A stretch of 64,000 bases of DNA from Blastomussa wellsi (GCA_947652115.1 OX393569.1:21105934-21169933), one strand, 5' to 3'. Shown: positions 1 to 13,569, counted from the first letter of the stretch. The notes: generated from the letters alone by a model not told the origin. Made by a program: numbers and translations.

Positions 1-464
1 CAAAGCACTGAGCCGCTCATGCGTTCCCAGGCCCTTCCGTGAGCCTCGCGCTCGTCCGAACGAGGAGGAGAACGCATAGGGACTAGGCTCGGCGTGGGTA
101 ACTCTAAAATGGGCCACATGTTACAGAGTTCTCTTGTTCCACATCTGCGCCTGTCATCCCAGCATCCTCCATCGTCTCGACCGTCATCTTATCGTCAAAT
201 ACCCGCCGCCGCCAGGTGCTGCCTCACTTCGTGACCCTTGACAATCTTGCCCCATCGACATTTATTGGTGGCTTTGGTTGAAGTAGAAGTTTGTATATAA
301 AATACCGTCAATTATGATATGAAGAAAATATCGGGATTCTGAACTTTTATGTTGGCAGCTAGTCTGAGTAGTAGCTGAGAAAATACCTAACAATTCTGGG
401 TGATATTGTGGTCAAAATGTTATGTTTAAAATAACATTGCAAACCTTCTTGCGGGAAAACAAAC
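1..464. other. no recognisable gene
   Basis: No reading frame in this stretch resembles a known protein, and I see no RNA gene. It ends at a palindromic retroelement insertion. Confidence 0.5.
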
Positions 465-478
465 TTCTTGTAGGACAG

Positions 479-725
479 AGGGGGTAAGTTTCTAAAGAAA
501 TTGTGGTGCTGCGTCGGTGGGAAGTATAACGATATAATTTGGTTTTATCAACTGGGTTGATAATGTCAATTGGCCACCGTAAAGAGATTCAAGAGCTGAC
601 GTTTCGAGCGTTAGCCTTTCGTCGGATTCGCTCCGACGAAGGGCTAACGCTCGAAACGTCAGCAATTGAATCTCTTTACGGTGGCCAATTGACATTATCA
701 ACCCAGTTGATAAAACCAAATTATA
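479..725. mobile_element. palindromic Penelope-like/hammerhead-like retroelement, copy 1
   Basis: After a 50 bp head (GAGGGGGTAAGTTTCTAAAG...), the rest is two near-identical inverted arms of about 95 bp around a short centre rich in TCGGA/TCCGA. The insertion is bounded by a 14 bp direct repeat, TTCTTGTAGGACAG, at 465-478 and 726-739, which is a target-site duplication. A duplication of this length is typical of target-primed retrotransposition and not of cut-and-paste transposons. Each arm carries CCGACGA, a small GC stem, CGAAACGTC, close to a hammerhead ribozyme core of the minimal type known in Penelope-like elements, with one base changed (C for U in CUGANGA). The long open frames on both strands here are a by-product of the palindrome. 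Related copies lie at 25116-25387 and 52399-52555. Confidence 0.65.
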
Positions 726-739
726 TTCTTGTAGGACAG

Positions 740-3700
740 TAGTTCACTCTGTCATAGAGGTCCCCCACCCCAAACCCGCTCAGGGCTGTACGTGAGTCAA
801 TATTGTGTTTCCTGTTTTCACACCACATTTCAACAAGTAATATAAAGTGAATTACTATCGTGTTCATTGTCGTCCTATCGAGTGTCATTACCTGTCCCAC
901 TAGCGTGTCAATCAACGCCGTTTAATAGAATATCAAACATATCCCAACTTGATAGTCGCCATGTTTGATTGTAATCGAGTATGAACTAAAGGATGCGGAA
1001 TGGCACAGGTTGAATCGACTGATAAGGGAGTAACCGAAAACGTGGCGAGGTAAAGGATACAAAGTCAGTTTCTGTGATGCACAAAATAACTTTCAAACTG
1101 TAGCCTCGCAGTATAGGCAAACTACGATAACAAGAATTGGGGAAGATCGATGAGCAAGATTTGCGCGTTCAAATTATTGCAGATATTTTGGATTGTCCCC
1201 AATCCGAAAAAATATAATCCGATAGAATAAAATGCCGCAAACAGCCTAGCCTGTCCAGCCGGTGGGAGGGTGAAGCCCTCGAGTGGAAATTCATTTCACC
1301 TCGACTCCTCATCAACCCCTCACGCTTTGCCGCCCAGACGACGGCCTCCGGCAAAAAAAAAGAAGCACTTTGCCGCGAATCCCGCCAGTTGCGTTACCAC
1401 CTCACTGTGGCATCGGAATTAAACAACAACAACAGTTAGAGCTTAAATGACAAACCAAACTACTAGGTGAATATCAAACACGTCCTCTTCTGATTGTATT
1501 ACGACATAACGTTTGTAACGTGAAAGATGTTCAAAAAGTTGAAAATATTAAGTTTCCGTCCTCAGTGTTAATGTTATGCTCCTGGGACAGAAAATCGCGA
1601 ACATTCAGGCTGCCGCAAACTAGTTTTATGCTACGCGGTACCTCTTTATCACAGGCAATATTGCATTGATTTGCTGCTGGATATCTCGAGACCAGAATTC
1701 ATACGAGATCGACATAAGCTCTCTCTATATGCAAATGCCGCAATCTGATTGGCTGAGCTACTGCACAGTATCAGCCATTAGAGTGCAGTGGTTAAAGGTG
1801 GTCTTCAAAATGGCAACGTCTTCGCGCTTTAGCGAAGTTTCGCAGAAGATTTTTCTTTCTTTCTTTCTTTTCTTTCTTTCTTTTTTCTTTTTCACTGCCA
1901 CATGATTCGTTTATTGTGATTTTTACTTAAACAAAACAGTTGATGAGGCCGCTCATAATCTAATTGTTAAATATCTCTATGCTCTACCACACAACAAACT
2001 AAGGGTCAGGGTGTCTTCGTCCTCTGGCCGGTACATTCCTTTTTAGTACTATTCAGATCTCTGCGGTTTCTTGTAATCCAAAATTCCCGTTGTGTATCTT
2101 TTTGGTGAAGAATCCAATGGAATTTTATTAACTTACAAACGAAGTACCAGTCAAATCGAAGGCAAGCATTGTAGGTACGCACGGCGTACAAAACGTCATC
2201 ACGTTCACAAATAAAGGACAAACCTGGTGCATGGCTTGCACAAAAATCGTATTTTAGCCAGTTTTACTATTATCTTCGGACATTTTACTCATTTGTGTGA
2301 GAGGTATTTATCACGTGACCTTACTCAGAAATAATTTCGATTTGCTGGGACTGAATCACGCCACTTGTTCTCGCCCACGTTCCTTTTACATAGCGGTTTT
2401 CTCAGTAAAGGCAGGTGATGGCATTAGCAGGTGTTTTCGCAAATTAGCATTTGAACTAAAGCTGCGACGGGGAGGTTTAACACCGCATACAAACTATAAC
2501 AAAAAGAACTTGTATATTGAACAGAAACCTCGTCTCCTTCGATTAAAATGTGTTCATAACTACTGAATCTCTTTTATTGATGACAGTTTTGCCTTTCAGT
2601 CGACCGATTTGAGATTCAAAGGTTGTTAAAGCTGTGTTCCAGATGCAGAAATCCTTTAAATGAATCGATTATCTGGAAGCTTGTTAACAAAATTTAAGCA
2701 TTTTCGCGTCTTTTTGTGAAGGAAGGGTTCCAGACGCGTTTTCATTAAAAGTCATGGTTTTGTCATCAAAATATCAGACACCAAATGAAAAAGCTGTCTA
2801 TATTGTTAAATAATTCACTTTGTGAAATCAAATTGCTGCGGAAAGGTCTTTTGCCGAAAATCTGAATCCGACACTGTCGTGTCGTGCGGGTTTTTGCGCG
2901 ACTGAAAGGAGCCAGTTATGCAGTCTGTGGTTCGCCATTTTCGCGCTTGAAGAGATTGCTGACAGCAGATGGTGCTTCTTAAAGAAATCTGCTGTGCGCC
3001 AGGATTGCCACGATCAAGACAAAATATTTATTCGTCGTTGTCGCGAATACGCAACGAAGCAAGAGAAAATACCCCGGCTCATTAAAATGCGCTAACTGTT
3101 GGTCATTGTTTTGAAAATCCGTGTGTAAATAAACACTTGCAAATGGGAGTGTTTTGACATGTTTTAGTGACAACAACATAAGGTTTATCACGAGATAAAG
3201 TAAATCTCGGCACAAAAGCTTTTCCGTTCCGAGCCGCAAGCCTTACAGCCGCCCCGCTTGCTGATATGGATCGACTTTTTCCGTAAAATGTTTTCACTCG
3301 GTTTCACTGGTCGGAAATATCTGTAATCCAATATTCACACCACACGAGCGAGATGACATTTACATGCTTTCGATGTTGCCGTTTCATCGATCGCGCGTTC
3401 CGCAGTTCAGAAAGGACGCATTCGTGGTTTAAGCCTTCCGAGACAAGAAGGCGCTCTTGGCCTCATGATAGCAGTCAAAGGGAACAATAGCGAGACAAAA
3501 GATGTTCAAATTGTGCGATTTTTTCGAGTTTACATAATCCCGGTCAAACAATAGCGTGTTGAAGGTTTGGCTCGCGCAAACAAAAGCTCTCAATGTCATT
3601 GGCTTTTGTCAGAGTGCTGTCAAATTTGAACTGTCAATTCGCTTTGACAGGCGGAGTCAAATTATATCAAAAGAGGAGCGCGTAAATGTGTTGTCTTTCA

Positions 3701-4053
3701 ACAAGCTAATTGACGTATGGCATGGCGGCCTAAGTGCTTTCTGTGCCGCGCGCTTTCATCCTTTCACTTTGCATTCCGTACGCCAAACTGTATGCAAATT
3801 TTGACCGCGGAATAAACTAGAGCGTCGGTTTTTAGAAAATCTACAATCCCTCCTCTTGGATTGCATTTTACCGTGCCGTTCAGCAGCTGGTATAGTGCAA
3901 GGTACCTCCCACTGGGCACGTAGAAGACTTACTCGCATAAATTTCACGCGAAAACCACTGTACTTTACATAAGCGTACAAACAGCCGCAGACTACGAGGA
4001 AACCGAACTGTCAAGCGCCCACAGTCGGCTTGATGAAGGGGCAGATCTGCAAC
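740..4053. other. upstream intergenic region of the LIM-homeobox gene
   Basis: No coding gene recognised. It holds a TTTC-rich microsatellite near 1853-1893. The last few hundred bases presumably include the promoter and 5' UTR of the gene starting at 4054, but I cannot place a TATA box or start site with confidence. Confidence 0.5.
1853..1893. repeat. TTTC microsatellite
   Basis: Imperfect (TTTC)n run with interruptions. Confidence 0.8.
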
Positions 4054-7000
4054 ATGGTTCAACAGTGTGCGGGATGTGAGCTGCCCATCTCGGACAAATT
4101 CCTACTGAAAGTTCTGGACCGAGTTTGGCATGTAAAATGTGTCCATTGCTATGACTGCAAATGCGCACTCACCAATAAATGCTTCTCTCGAGAAGGAAAG
4201 CTGTTTTGTAAGAATGACTTCTACAGGTACGATCGGCTCACAATCGGCCGAAATCACAAAGCCGCTTGCTTATCAACGATATTGTCAGGCTTTACCCGGA
4301 CGAAGTTAATTCGATCACAGTGTATTATACAACTAACTCGCATGTATATTTTGAAATTTTCAGGCGTTACGGAACAAAATGTGCTGGCTGTTGTTTAGGG
4401 ATCTCACCGAATGACATGGTTAGAAGAGCCAAGCACTTGGTATTCCACGTCAAATGCTTCAGTTGTTCCAGTTGTAACCGGCAAATCTTGACCGGTGATG
4501 AATTGTATTACATAGGAGAAAGCAAATTCGTTTGTAAGGACGACTACTACCAATCACGCTTTCAATCCAAGCATTCCGGTGAGTGGAAGGCGAATTGGTT
4601 TGTTTATTAATACACAAACGGTTATTTAATCTTAATAGATCTAATTCTTCTGTGTATGTGTGTGCTACATCCTTCTTCAGACTCCGACTCCGAAGAGAAA
4701 GATCTAAGCTACGGTTTGGACGAGGATTTAGACGTAGCTCTCGGGACGAAACGCCGCGGTCCACGGACGACAATAAAAGCTAAACAGCTAGAAGCGCTCA
4801 AGGCAACTTTTGCAGCCACTCCAAAACCTTCCCGAAATATCCGCGAAAAACTAGCGCAAGAAACCGGTTTAAACATGAGAGTGATCCAAGTATGGTTTCA
4901 AAACCGAAGATCGAAAGAGAGACGGCTCAAGCAGCAAGGAGTCTCGCAACCGAGCGCAACCCGCGCTGTGAGATCAGGAAGACGATCAAGGAGAGCAAGA
5001 GGTGAAAACCTTGGAAACGGATCCACAAACGCCGCAGAACAGTCAATCAACACATCACATATAAATTACGCAGGTAAGCTACGAACACAGTCTGTTTACA
5101 TTTCATCCGCATTTAAATTTGCTTCTGGAAAACTTCTTTCCGTAGCACTCTGTTTTAGCGCGCGGTCAATCGCCTCTGGTTTTGGAAACCACACGCAACC
5201 ATGAGAGAAGAAATCAGTCAATTTTTAATGGATAGCACTCGAGAGTGTATTTGGAAAGCACTCAAAAGCTCTTCAACTTGATAGCCAAAACAGCTCACAT
5301 GACATTTTCCCTGCTCTGAAAACTTGCCCAGTTGCCCTTAGCGATGGGGTAAATTTGTAAAGAACGTTTTAAGACAGTCCCAAAGCTCCCTGACAACATT
5401 GCTACAGAGGAGTCTGGTCAGAATCCACCGCGAAGTGGGCATCAAAATGTATTGTTTTCCTGCCAAAGCTGGCAAGTTACCAGAAGATAGCAAAAATCAC
5501 GAATTTGAATAATTCGAAAGCCGCGTAACAGCCTCCCATTGTTTTATGCAGGCATTATTCAACCATTTTGCCTGCCTTACATTTTTAGCACATTTATGAG
5601 AATACACAGCTGCGGAAACAGGTCTCCACGCAGAAACAGTCGGATTTTGAGAAAAAACTTTTCAGCTAAAAATAGACGGCCATAGGGTGAGGTATGCAAT
5701 ATCGAAAGAGATCTAATACGAGCTGGCAGGAAATGGCAAAATGGAAATGCTATTTATCACGAGTTTTGTTCAAAGATAAGGGATTTTACCGGGGAGAAAT
5801 TCCGAGAAATTCATGCCTCTAACTTGCTCGACGAACATATGTCTGGGTTAAATTATAGAGCTTTCGCAGCCGTTGCTGTTGTGTTTGGATACCGAAATAG
5901 CTGTTCACATTTCAAGGCGTGATTCGTGCAATGTGAGACAAGTTCTACACAGATTTCGTGTTACTCCAAAAACAAACTACCTACTGTTTAAAACCTTTTC
6001 TTTAATTATTCAAAAGGTTTGGCGTTTAGCTTTTCGAAGTCAAAAAAATGCTGCCCGTGAAATAAACGTCTCCCATCGTTCCAATCAAACTCAACCATTG
6101 GGGTACAATTTTAATCAGTTTTCTACCGGATCTTTGACAGGGTTTTCGTGATTTCTAAAAAAATAATGTTTTAACAAAAATCATTTGCTCAGACTAAAGT
6201 AGCTTAGAAGCGGAATACATTATATGTATTTCTTTCGATTTGATCCAAGTGGCGACCAAACTATTAAATTTAAAAAAAAATAGAAATAAAATATAGAAGA
6301 AAAATATTGAACTTGGATTCCTGTGTCACATATGAACGTATTACAAGATGACAGTACTCATCTCAGTTTAAGCAGCTAAATGTTCTAATGGAGGGTGGAA
6401 ACTTTTTTACGGTTAAAAAATGAAGAAAATTAAACGAGCGTTTAATTTATAGAATAAATTATTTACATGAGAAGTAGGCGATCAGTTTCAACAAGCTATG
6501 TTTCCCGAGTTAGTTGAAGAATATATCGTAAAGTGTTACGTTATAGCCAATGCATTAAACTGTAACGAAGGCCATCAAAAATATAGTTGTAGCTAGTTGT
6601 GTTTCGCTGTAAAGCTGTGGCCGTTTAGTTTGAAAAATTCAGGTTACTACGCCTGTTCTTATTTATAAGATCTACCACACTCCCTTCTACGTTCTCTGTG
6701 TGCTAATATTGAAAGTTTTCAAAATATCTTCGCAAATATTAGTGGCTCAGAAGGTACGATATTGCTGCTGATCAGCCGATAAAATGCCGCCTTTTTCCGC
6801 CTAATGGCATAACATCATTCTTTGAATATGGGCTTACCTTAGTTTGACACTATCTCTTTGAAACCACAATGACTTTGTTTACAAAATATAAATCCAAAAA
6901 AAATCCGAAAGCTTGCGAGGCAATCTACGTTTAATATAACGATAAGGCGCTGATGAGCTTATAAACTTGGATTTTGGTTATATCACACAAGAAATTTACT

Positions 7001-7297
7001 GTTTTGTTTACTTGTTTCACACTTCTAGCTTCACAAAATACACACTTCCCGGCGACGGCGTTTGATGAGTTTTACATGAAGGGTGATCCTGGTTTACCGA
7101 ACGAAGTGAACTCTGCGATGGACAATTCTCAAATGCTTCAAAACGCAGGATTCAACAACCAAGGAATAATGCCTGTGAACGAGAACGGCTCGGGAATACA
7201 AATTAGCCACTGCGTTGTTGGGCAGAGCCCGAATGGCTACGACTCGGCAGCCTCTAGGCCACAAAACACAATACCTTCTTCCGCCGAGGTTTGGTGA
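4054..7297 (+). CDS. LHX1: LIM-homeobox transcription factor, LHX1/LHX5 (Lim1) class
   Basis: Four exons join in phase: 4054-4226, 4364-4578, 4681-5073, 7029-7297, giving 349 aa. LIM domain 1 is at about residues 5-57 (CAGCELPI... Cys/His zinc ligands) and LIM domain 2 at about 64-118 (YGTKCAGC...). An acidic linker is followed by a homeodomain at about 153-212 with [20 protein letters not shown] and helix 3 [15 protein letters not shown]. The homeodomain and the LIM spacing are those of the Lim1 (LHX1/5) class. The protein ends in AEVW, matching the conserved ...AVW end of vertebrate LHX1. I chose the ATG at 4054 because it has a good Kozak context (A at -3, G at +4) and MVQQCAGC aligns with the family start; an in-frame ATG at 4033 has a poor context. 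The role is nuclear, sequence-specific transcription control in development, usually with LDB partners (family knowledge). The region between homeodomain and C-terminus is shorter than in vertebrates. AATAAA occurs at 7422. Confidence 0.93.
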
Positions 7298-10200
7298 AAA
7301 ATACGAAAGCGATAGATTCGCTAATTTTGTAGGTGCTTGTATAATCTATCTTAACACAAAGAAAAAATTTAATGCTTAGAGACAATGTCTTGGAACAAAT
7401 GCTTTGCCCCAAGTCAAAAGAAATAAAAAGCTTGAAATGGTTTTAATCCAACCCATGAGCTGATAAGGACAAAAGTACGCGGAAACACCCTTATTATCTA
7501 GTTTTAGCGGCACACCAAATACTTGGCGAACCTTAGACTGCCCAGAAAACCTAGTTATCGTCTTATCACTAAACAATACCGCTCTAGTGCTCTCCTGACC
7601 ATTAGAAAGATTAAGTAAATAAAACAGCGTATTGCCTTGGGGCGTGCATAAAGAAGCACGTTTTCGAACCCAGTAACAGAGTTATATGAAAATACAAAAG
7701 TATAAATCTAAATTTAAGGCATCTTATCAGACGAAATACGTTCTAATATAAAGCGTTTTGAAAGAGGAAAATGTAACTTATATATACAATAATTGTTCGC
7801 GTGACGAACATCTGTATGGATTTGTAAATGTTTCAAAGAATATTTTATAATTCTAGTGTGAGCAAATTCAACTGTTGTACCGCTAGTAACCGCTAGTCGA
7901 GGAAAATATTATGACAATTGTAGCTAAGGAGTTAGCGCGGACAGAAACACACATTTGGTCACGTTTTCGTGACTGTTAGAGATGAGAGAAATTATTCAAC
8001 AAACTGCTTGTTCTAGAGAGTTGTGATTCCAATTCAGACGAAATAAAATAATGTCTCCAACAGGTGCATTGGTGTGTTTACCTAAGAGCCTTTATCTAAC
8101 TGTTTTTGTGTCAGTCAATTTTGCCGAACGATTTCGTTTCCAAAAGCGTTCGAGCACCATAACTTATTTTTTTCATTGTATCGCCTAGTTGAACTTTTGA
8201 ACACATTCAAGCAACTGGACCCTTTCCATGTTTAGCACTACTTTTCTTCAGCCATAAAAACTAGTCCTTTTGTTTACGGCTTCTTGCTCGCTTATTAACA
8301 AATGAATTGCTTTTATAGTCTTGTCTTAAAAGATTTCGCCAAGAGCGCCTTAGGAGCCAAAAGCTTGCTGTACACAACTTGTATGGATACAAGTTCGTGT
8401 ATTATCCCGCACGAATGATTTCAAAAACACGAAAACGAAAACAAGGTTCCAAGACGGAACTACTTTTAAAAAGAACCTAGTAGGCGGGCGACAGAAAGGG
8501 CAAAACACATGCAACTTGCAAAAAGACCACCCAATGTTTTGAAAAACACTGTCCGGTTCGTTCTTTTAAAAGGTGAAACTGACTCATGTTTTATGCACGA
8601 GCCACAGCGAGGCTCTTTTAAACCAAGACACTTGAATAGGGCCCAAGCAGTGGGAGGTTGATTACTATATTTCCTAAGCACTGTCATGCTTTAGCCAGCT
8701 TTTGTTTCTACACGGCAAAATCCCGCCTCAAACGACAGCCCAGCGCAAAAAAAAACAACGCGCGAGTCATGCGAATCTTTCTAAGGCTTGCTTTGCACAC
8801 ATTCGTTAAAAAACTGTTCTTAAAATGTTCAAGTCAGCAGAATGGTGTGGGTTTGACTGTAGTTCATCAACAGGAAATTTAATAATTCGCTTCTAATTGA
8901 TTGTAATTTTTCCAAAAACGAGAGGACAAATTTATGTACATATTTAGGCAGCCCCCAAGCGGCGCTCACTTATGATCAGTTCTTCCATGCAAATGGGCAG
9001 TTCTCCCAATATGAGAACCCATGCACTTTATTTCAATTAAAGCTGGTAAAGAAGCATATGTTTTTATCTCTGTTAGTTTACAGGTGAAAAGTGTGTAGAA
9101 ATTCTGGTGCGAACAAAATGTCTAGATTGGCTTTTCTTCTTCTTTTCGTCTCATCGCATGTACACAAATTGAGTGTGATTCTGCCTGGAGCAAGAACTGA
9201 CCTTTTTTCTCGAGCGTCCGGTGTTTTCTGTATTGGTGCGCATATTAAGAGATCGGCCACATTTTAACAACAAAACCCGCTAATGTTCAATTTAAGAAGT
9301 AAGTGCACTTTTAAGCTAAGTACCAAGGACACCATTGAAATTTAAATGACTCTGCTGTCTTGCGAAAGCGACGTTTTCAAGCTGTATACGCCCGTAAAAT
9401 TTATTTTGCTTCCGTTTGTGTTAAAACGCTTCTCTTCTAGAGACGGACAATTACAACTTGGGTAAACAACCTTTCTTCCTTTAATTTCTAAAGAACAGGG
9501 TAAATATTCCAAAGTTCTTTGCGTTAGGCGGTCTGTTTGGTCGTCTCTTGAATAACTTTAAGTGTTTTCTAATCAAAAGCTCTCAAGAGACGCTATTAGC
9601 ACTAGCACTACCGACATTGTATGGTTAAAAGCCTCGAAATACATCACTTTAAGTCTTGACTTATAAATTATACTCAGTGCGATGTAATTTCAGTCGAGCC
9701 CTGGTCGTTTCCTCATCGTCGACGAACCTTTTTGAACCCAATAAACGAATCAATGAAACCACAGTGTCTAGCATTTAATCTGCTTGTGGATTTGTATTCC
9801 AGGCTTTGGTCTTTTGGGAATAACACGTCTCAAAAGTTTTCCCAAATGGCTCAGCCCCAAGGCGAGCATCTCTGATACCGGCTAAACTGCCAGCGAGTAA
9901 AATTAACACTGAAATTCTATATACGAGCTTCTGTTTCAGAGAGGTTTTCATTTTTTATCAGTGTTGCTTTGAAAAATGAAAACCGATAGGATTTATTGAA
10001 TTGCGTCAGGAAATTTCCACCGCATATAATTTTACAGGTCATCTTTCACGGTTGCGTTGAAATGAACCCGAGCATGTGCGCGCGGCGTTAATTCTCCCAA
10101 TGCGCGTACTGCCCGGCCGGGCCACAGTATAACATCAAATTTCACCGTGAAATATGGGATAGCAAACGCAAGAGGCGATACCACTTATCTTTTAAATAGC

Positions 10201-11389
10201 GAACCGTTGTTGTATTCTTTGTGTGAAGGGCTTAACTTTAGCGAACGCGTTTTTCTATACGCTTGAGAGTCGGAAGACTATTTCTTCGCTATGATTTCCA
10301 ATCCGCGGATCCGTTGAATTACAGTTACAGGTGTCGAGCTGAGTGAAATAGAGGATCTAGAAGGAGTTAATTAAAACTTTCAACCGTTCTTAACAAGCCA
10401 TGTACAACAATAACATGTTAAGTAGCTTGACCCTGGAGCTGAATGATGGGTGATAGAAAGGTGGATTGACTTCGCACGCGCGTCAGATTTGAATCATCGA
10501 CATTTTTCTGTGCCTAAATGTACACAGCTATACTGTTCTGCTGAGTGATGGATCCATAAAAAGCTTTTTAGCTTTATAAACATTTATGGGAGGCGATAAA
10601 TACAACGACAGGAAACAAGAACCCAAATGAAAGACATAATTGTCGATTTTGTAAAACTGAACAAAGGCTATCGCCTATGGCAACGAAATACAGCTACAAA
10701 CACGTGTTGCTAATGTTTTTCTAGGTGTTGTCGTTTCCAGGCATAAATGCAACACAAACAGCTTTATGTTAGTCATCAGGCGTTCAAACGGACTCGTCGC
10801 TATTCCTTTTAAGCGTACGTGTACAAATAGAAGTTTATAACGTATGCGGCAGAGAAGCGTGAATGCCAATGCAACGGTAAACTGATCCACTTTATTGAGT
10901 CGAGAAGGAATTAAAAAAACGCTTGACAGTTTTACACCCTTCGAGAGTTGCTGAGTAGCGCTAACAAGCTGGGTTTTCGAGATCGAAATAATAATAGGTT
11001 TCGTAAGAAACAAAACAATAGATCAGGCAACCAGACCGCTTAAGAAAAAATTCTTTGTATTTTTGCCATCAAGCGGTTAGCGTATTGATTCTACGAGTTT
11101 TCAATAGTGAAAATGAATTCTGCCGCTAAGTAACCGTTTGGACTTCTTGCACTGTTGCGAAGAGGAGGCAATTACAAAATTATTATACATTTTTTAAACG
11201 TTACCTCTGAAAATTTAGTGATAGGTACAGCAAGACAATAGCACCCAGCTGATTATTTTCAATATTCTCATCACTTATCAGTTTACAACTATATATAATA
11301 TTGCAGGGACAAATTTGATGTTGACTTTTCTTGCGGAATTCAGGGTTAAAAAAGTATGCAGTTTTTTTGCTATACACTAGACCATGGCA
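7298..11389. other. intergenic region, nothing recognised
   Basis: The first part is probably the 3' UTR of the LIM-homeobox gene (AATAAA at 7422-7427). The rest is AT-rich with only short frames that match no family I know. Conserved developmental enhancers could lie here but cannot be recognised from sequence alone. Confidence 0.5.
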
Positions 11390-11910
11390 TTACTTAGGTA
11401 GTAAACATCACTTTACATTTTACTTTGGAGGTCAATATTTTTTTCCATGTATGCCAGCAGCTGTCAGCTTATTTTCTTATCTAAAGAGCTTTCGTGTTCT
11501 ATTAACTAAAATAGCGATGCCTCCCCCCAGCTGACAAAACACATTGCCATTTGTGAAACAGCACTTAGAGGTTTTGTACTTTGTTTTTGTTAAGGCTAAA
11601 AACAAACCAAATGGTGAAATTCTGTTAAAAAATGTTTATTCAAAAGAATAGCAATGCATGTTAAATTATTTGCGGTACCCTCTATCTTTTAGTGGTATTT
11701 CTTTTAATAGACAGCAATTGTGCATGCGCAAATCAAAATATCGTTCCAAAATTAGGAATAGTCGACGTCAGTTGAAATCACCCTCCAGTACGAGCGATGA
11801 AATGTACAATTTTTAAATCAACGTAAAATAAGTTCCGCTTCAACGCAAACCTAAGAACTAAGACTCCAAGAAACGCATCCCACAACGGTGCTATGTACGA
11901 GTTGTGGTCA

Positions 11911-11918
11911 TATAAATA
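11911..11918 (+). promoter_or_regulatory. TATA box of RNase P RNA gene, copy 1
   Basis: TATAAATA lies about 30 bp upstream of the predicted RNA start, as expected of a type 3 Pol III promoter. The block just upstream (AAGAAACGCATCCCACAAC) is conserved in both copies and is a candidate PSE. Confidence 0.7.
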
Positions 11919-11940
11919 GAGTAGGTCAGTAAAGGGTTAG

Positions 11941-12250
11941 TCGGGTTGGGTGAAATTTAAGGGGCTACTACCGAGGAACTAGCTTTCCTGCCCATGCCCC
12001 TGGGAAGGTCTGAGACAAAGGCTGCTGATTATCCCAGATGGATACCCTCTGAATTGGAGGGGTGGTCACTAGAAACAGGCTTGACGAGTTGCATTTGGCA
12101 GATGATTCCACTCTGTGTCAGGGCGGAGGATGCCAGTAGCTGCGTCATAGTTGGAAAGGTTCTACGGCCAGCTTAGTCAGTTCAATTAGCGAGGTAGTGC
12201 CCTGCAAGGTGCTATAACTCAATTCAGACTACTCTTCATCCAATTCCTTT
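11941..12250 (+). ncRNA. RPPH1: RNase P RNA, copy 1
   Basis: This is the catalytic RNA of nuclear RNase P, which removes 5' leaders from pre-tRNAs. Near the 5' side CCCATG...CTGGGAAGGTCTGAGAC matches the eukaryotic CR-I block. Near the 3' side ACGGCCAGC...AGTTCAAT and then TAACTCAATTCAGACTACTC match the conserved 3' region of animal RNase P RNA. The ends form a 12 bp P1 helix: GGGTTGGGTGAA (11943-11954) with TTCATCCAATTC (12235-12246), with G-U pairs. The length of about 310 nt is close to the 341 nt human RNA. The exact 5' end is inferred from the TATA box and P1. Open frames crossing it are spurious. Confidence 0.93.
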
Positions 12251-12252
12251 TT
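12248..12252 (+). terminator. Pol III T-run terminator
   Basis: TTTTT directly after the P1 3' strand of RNase P RNA copy 1. Confidence 0.75.
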
Positions 12253-13569
12253 GAAGATTAACGACAGAGGCGAAAGCTTATAGAGAAGTGAGAAGAGTCC
12301 GAATTCTTTCATTTGGAGAGGCAATTCATGTATGATTAACCAACTTTTCGTATTTTACCTTGAAGAATTAACTACTACAAGCTTAAACTTATCGCATTGC
12401 TGTGAAGTTATGTTACTGTTACTGGAAGTGCTTAATTACCTTAAGCAAGTTTCTCAATTATTTCTTTCGTTTCGACGCGCCCTTCGTAAAAATATAATAC
12501 TGAAAATCTCGTATGTAAACAATAACAAAGGCGTTGGCTGGCAAGGGCCCTTTAATCATTATAACAAAAATCCAGGAAAACTGAAGTTCAAAACAGTTTA
12601 GTGTACTTATGTATGTTTGTACAGCCAGAAAGAATGATGCAAACATTTTTCGGAAATGTTAACGGATTTTCATAGGAAATGTGAAACTTCTTGCTGAAGG
12701 TCGAATTTATTGTCAGCCCAACGGATTTATTCCGCACACAGGCGCGATTTCACAACTACTCGAAACCGATTGGTTCATGATAGACAGTAGAGTTGTGGGC
12801 TTGCAGATGCGCCGAACCGTGAAACTGTCCCTTTAAATCGCCTTGGCGAAAATGGCTTTTCCATTATCCATTTGTTCCTCTCCCACCACATAACGTTCCA
12901 GGGATGACGTCGACTATGAAAGGGAATCAACCATTTGAAATTAAACAATGAGGAAACCAATACATTGCATAAGAGATGTTTTATTTCATACTGAGCTTTT
13001 TTTGCTTTTCACGAGAACGTGTCATTAGGTAGTAAACATCACTTTACATTTTACTTTGGAGGTCAATATTTTTTTCCATGTATGCCAGCAGCTGTCAGCT
13101 TATTTTCTTATCTAAAGAGCTTTTAGTCTTTTAAAAGAACGCTTTGATCGCGTGTTCTATTAACTAAAATCGCGATGCCTCCCCCCAGCTGATAAAACAC
13201 ATTGTCATTTGCGAAACAGCACTTAGAGGTTTGTACTTTAATTTGTTCAGTGTGTTTTTGACAAATATTTACTTATTTTAAGCCAGAAAACAAGCGAAAT
13301 GGTGAAATTCTGTTTAAAAATGTTTATTGAAAGGAATAGCAATGTTTGTTACCTCGTTTGCGATACCCTCTTTTATTTCTTTTAATCGACAGCAATTGCG
13401 CATGCGCAATAAAAAACCTTCCAAAATTGGGAATAATCGATGTAAATTGAAATCATCCGTCAGAGATTCTTTTTTATCGACGTAAAATAAGTTCCGCTGC
13501 AACGCAAACCAAAAAACCATGAAGCCAAGAAACGCATCCCACAACCGAGCCATGTACGAGTTCTGGTCA

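Noticed and set aside
492..742. Mirror-image open frames on both strands (MVLSTGLIMSIGHRKEI...)
   Set aside because: They are produced by the inverted arms of the palindromic retroelement; the same frames appear at 25132-25452. No protein family match.
4033..4035. Upstream ATG as start of the LIM-homeobox protein
   Set aside because: Poor context (T at -3) and seven extra residues without family similarity; ATG at 4054 fits better.
11994..12176. Open frame MPLGRSETKAADYPRW...
   Set aside because: It lies entirely inside the RNase P RNA gene.
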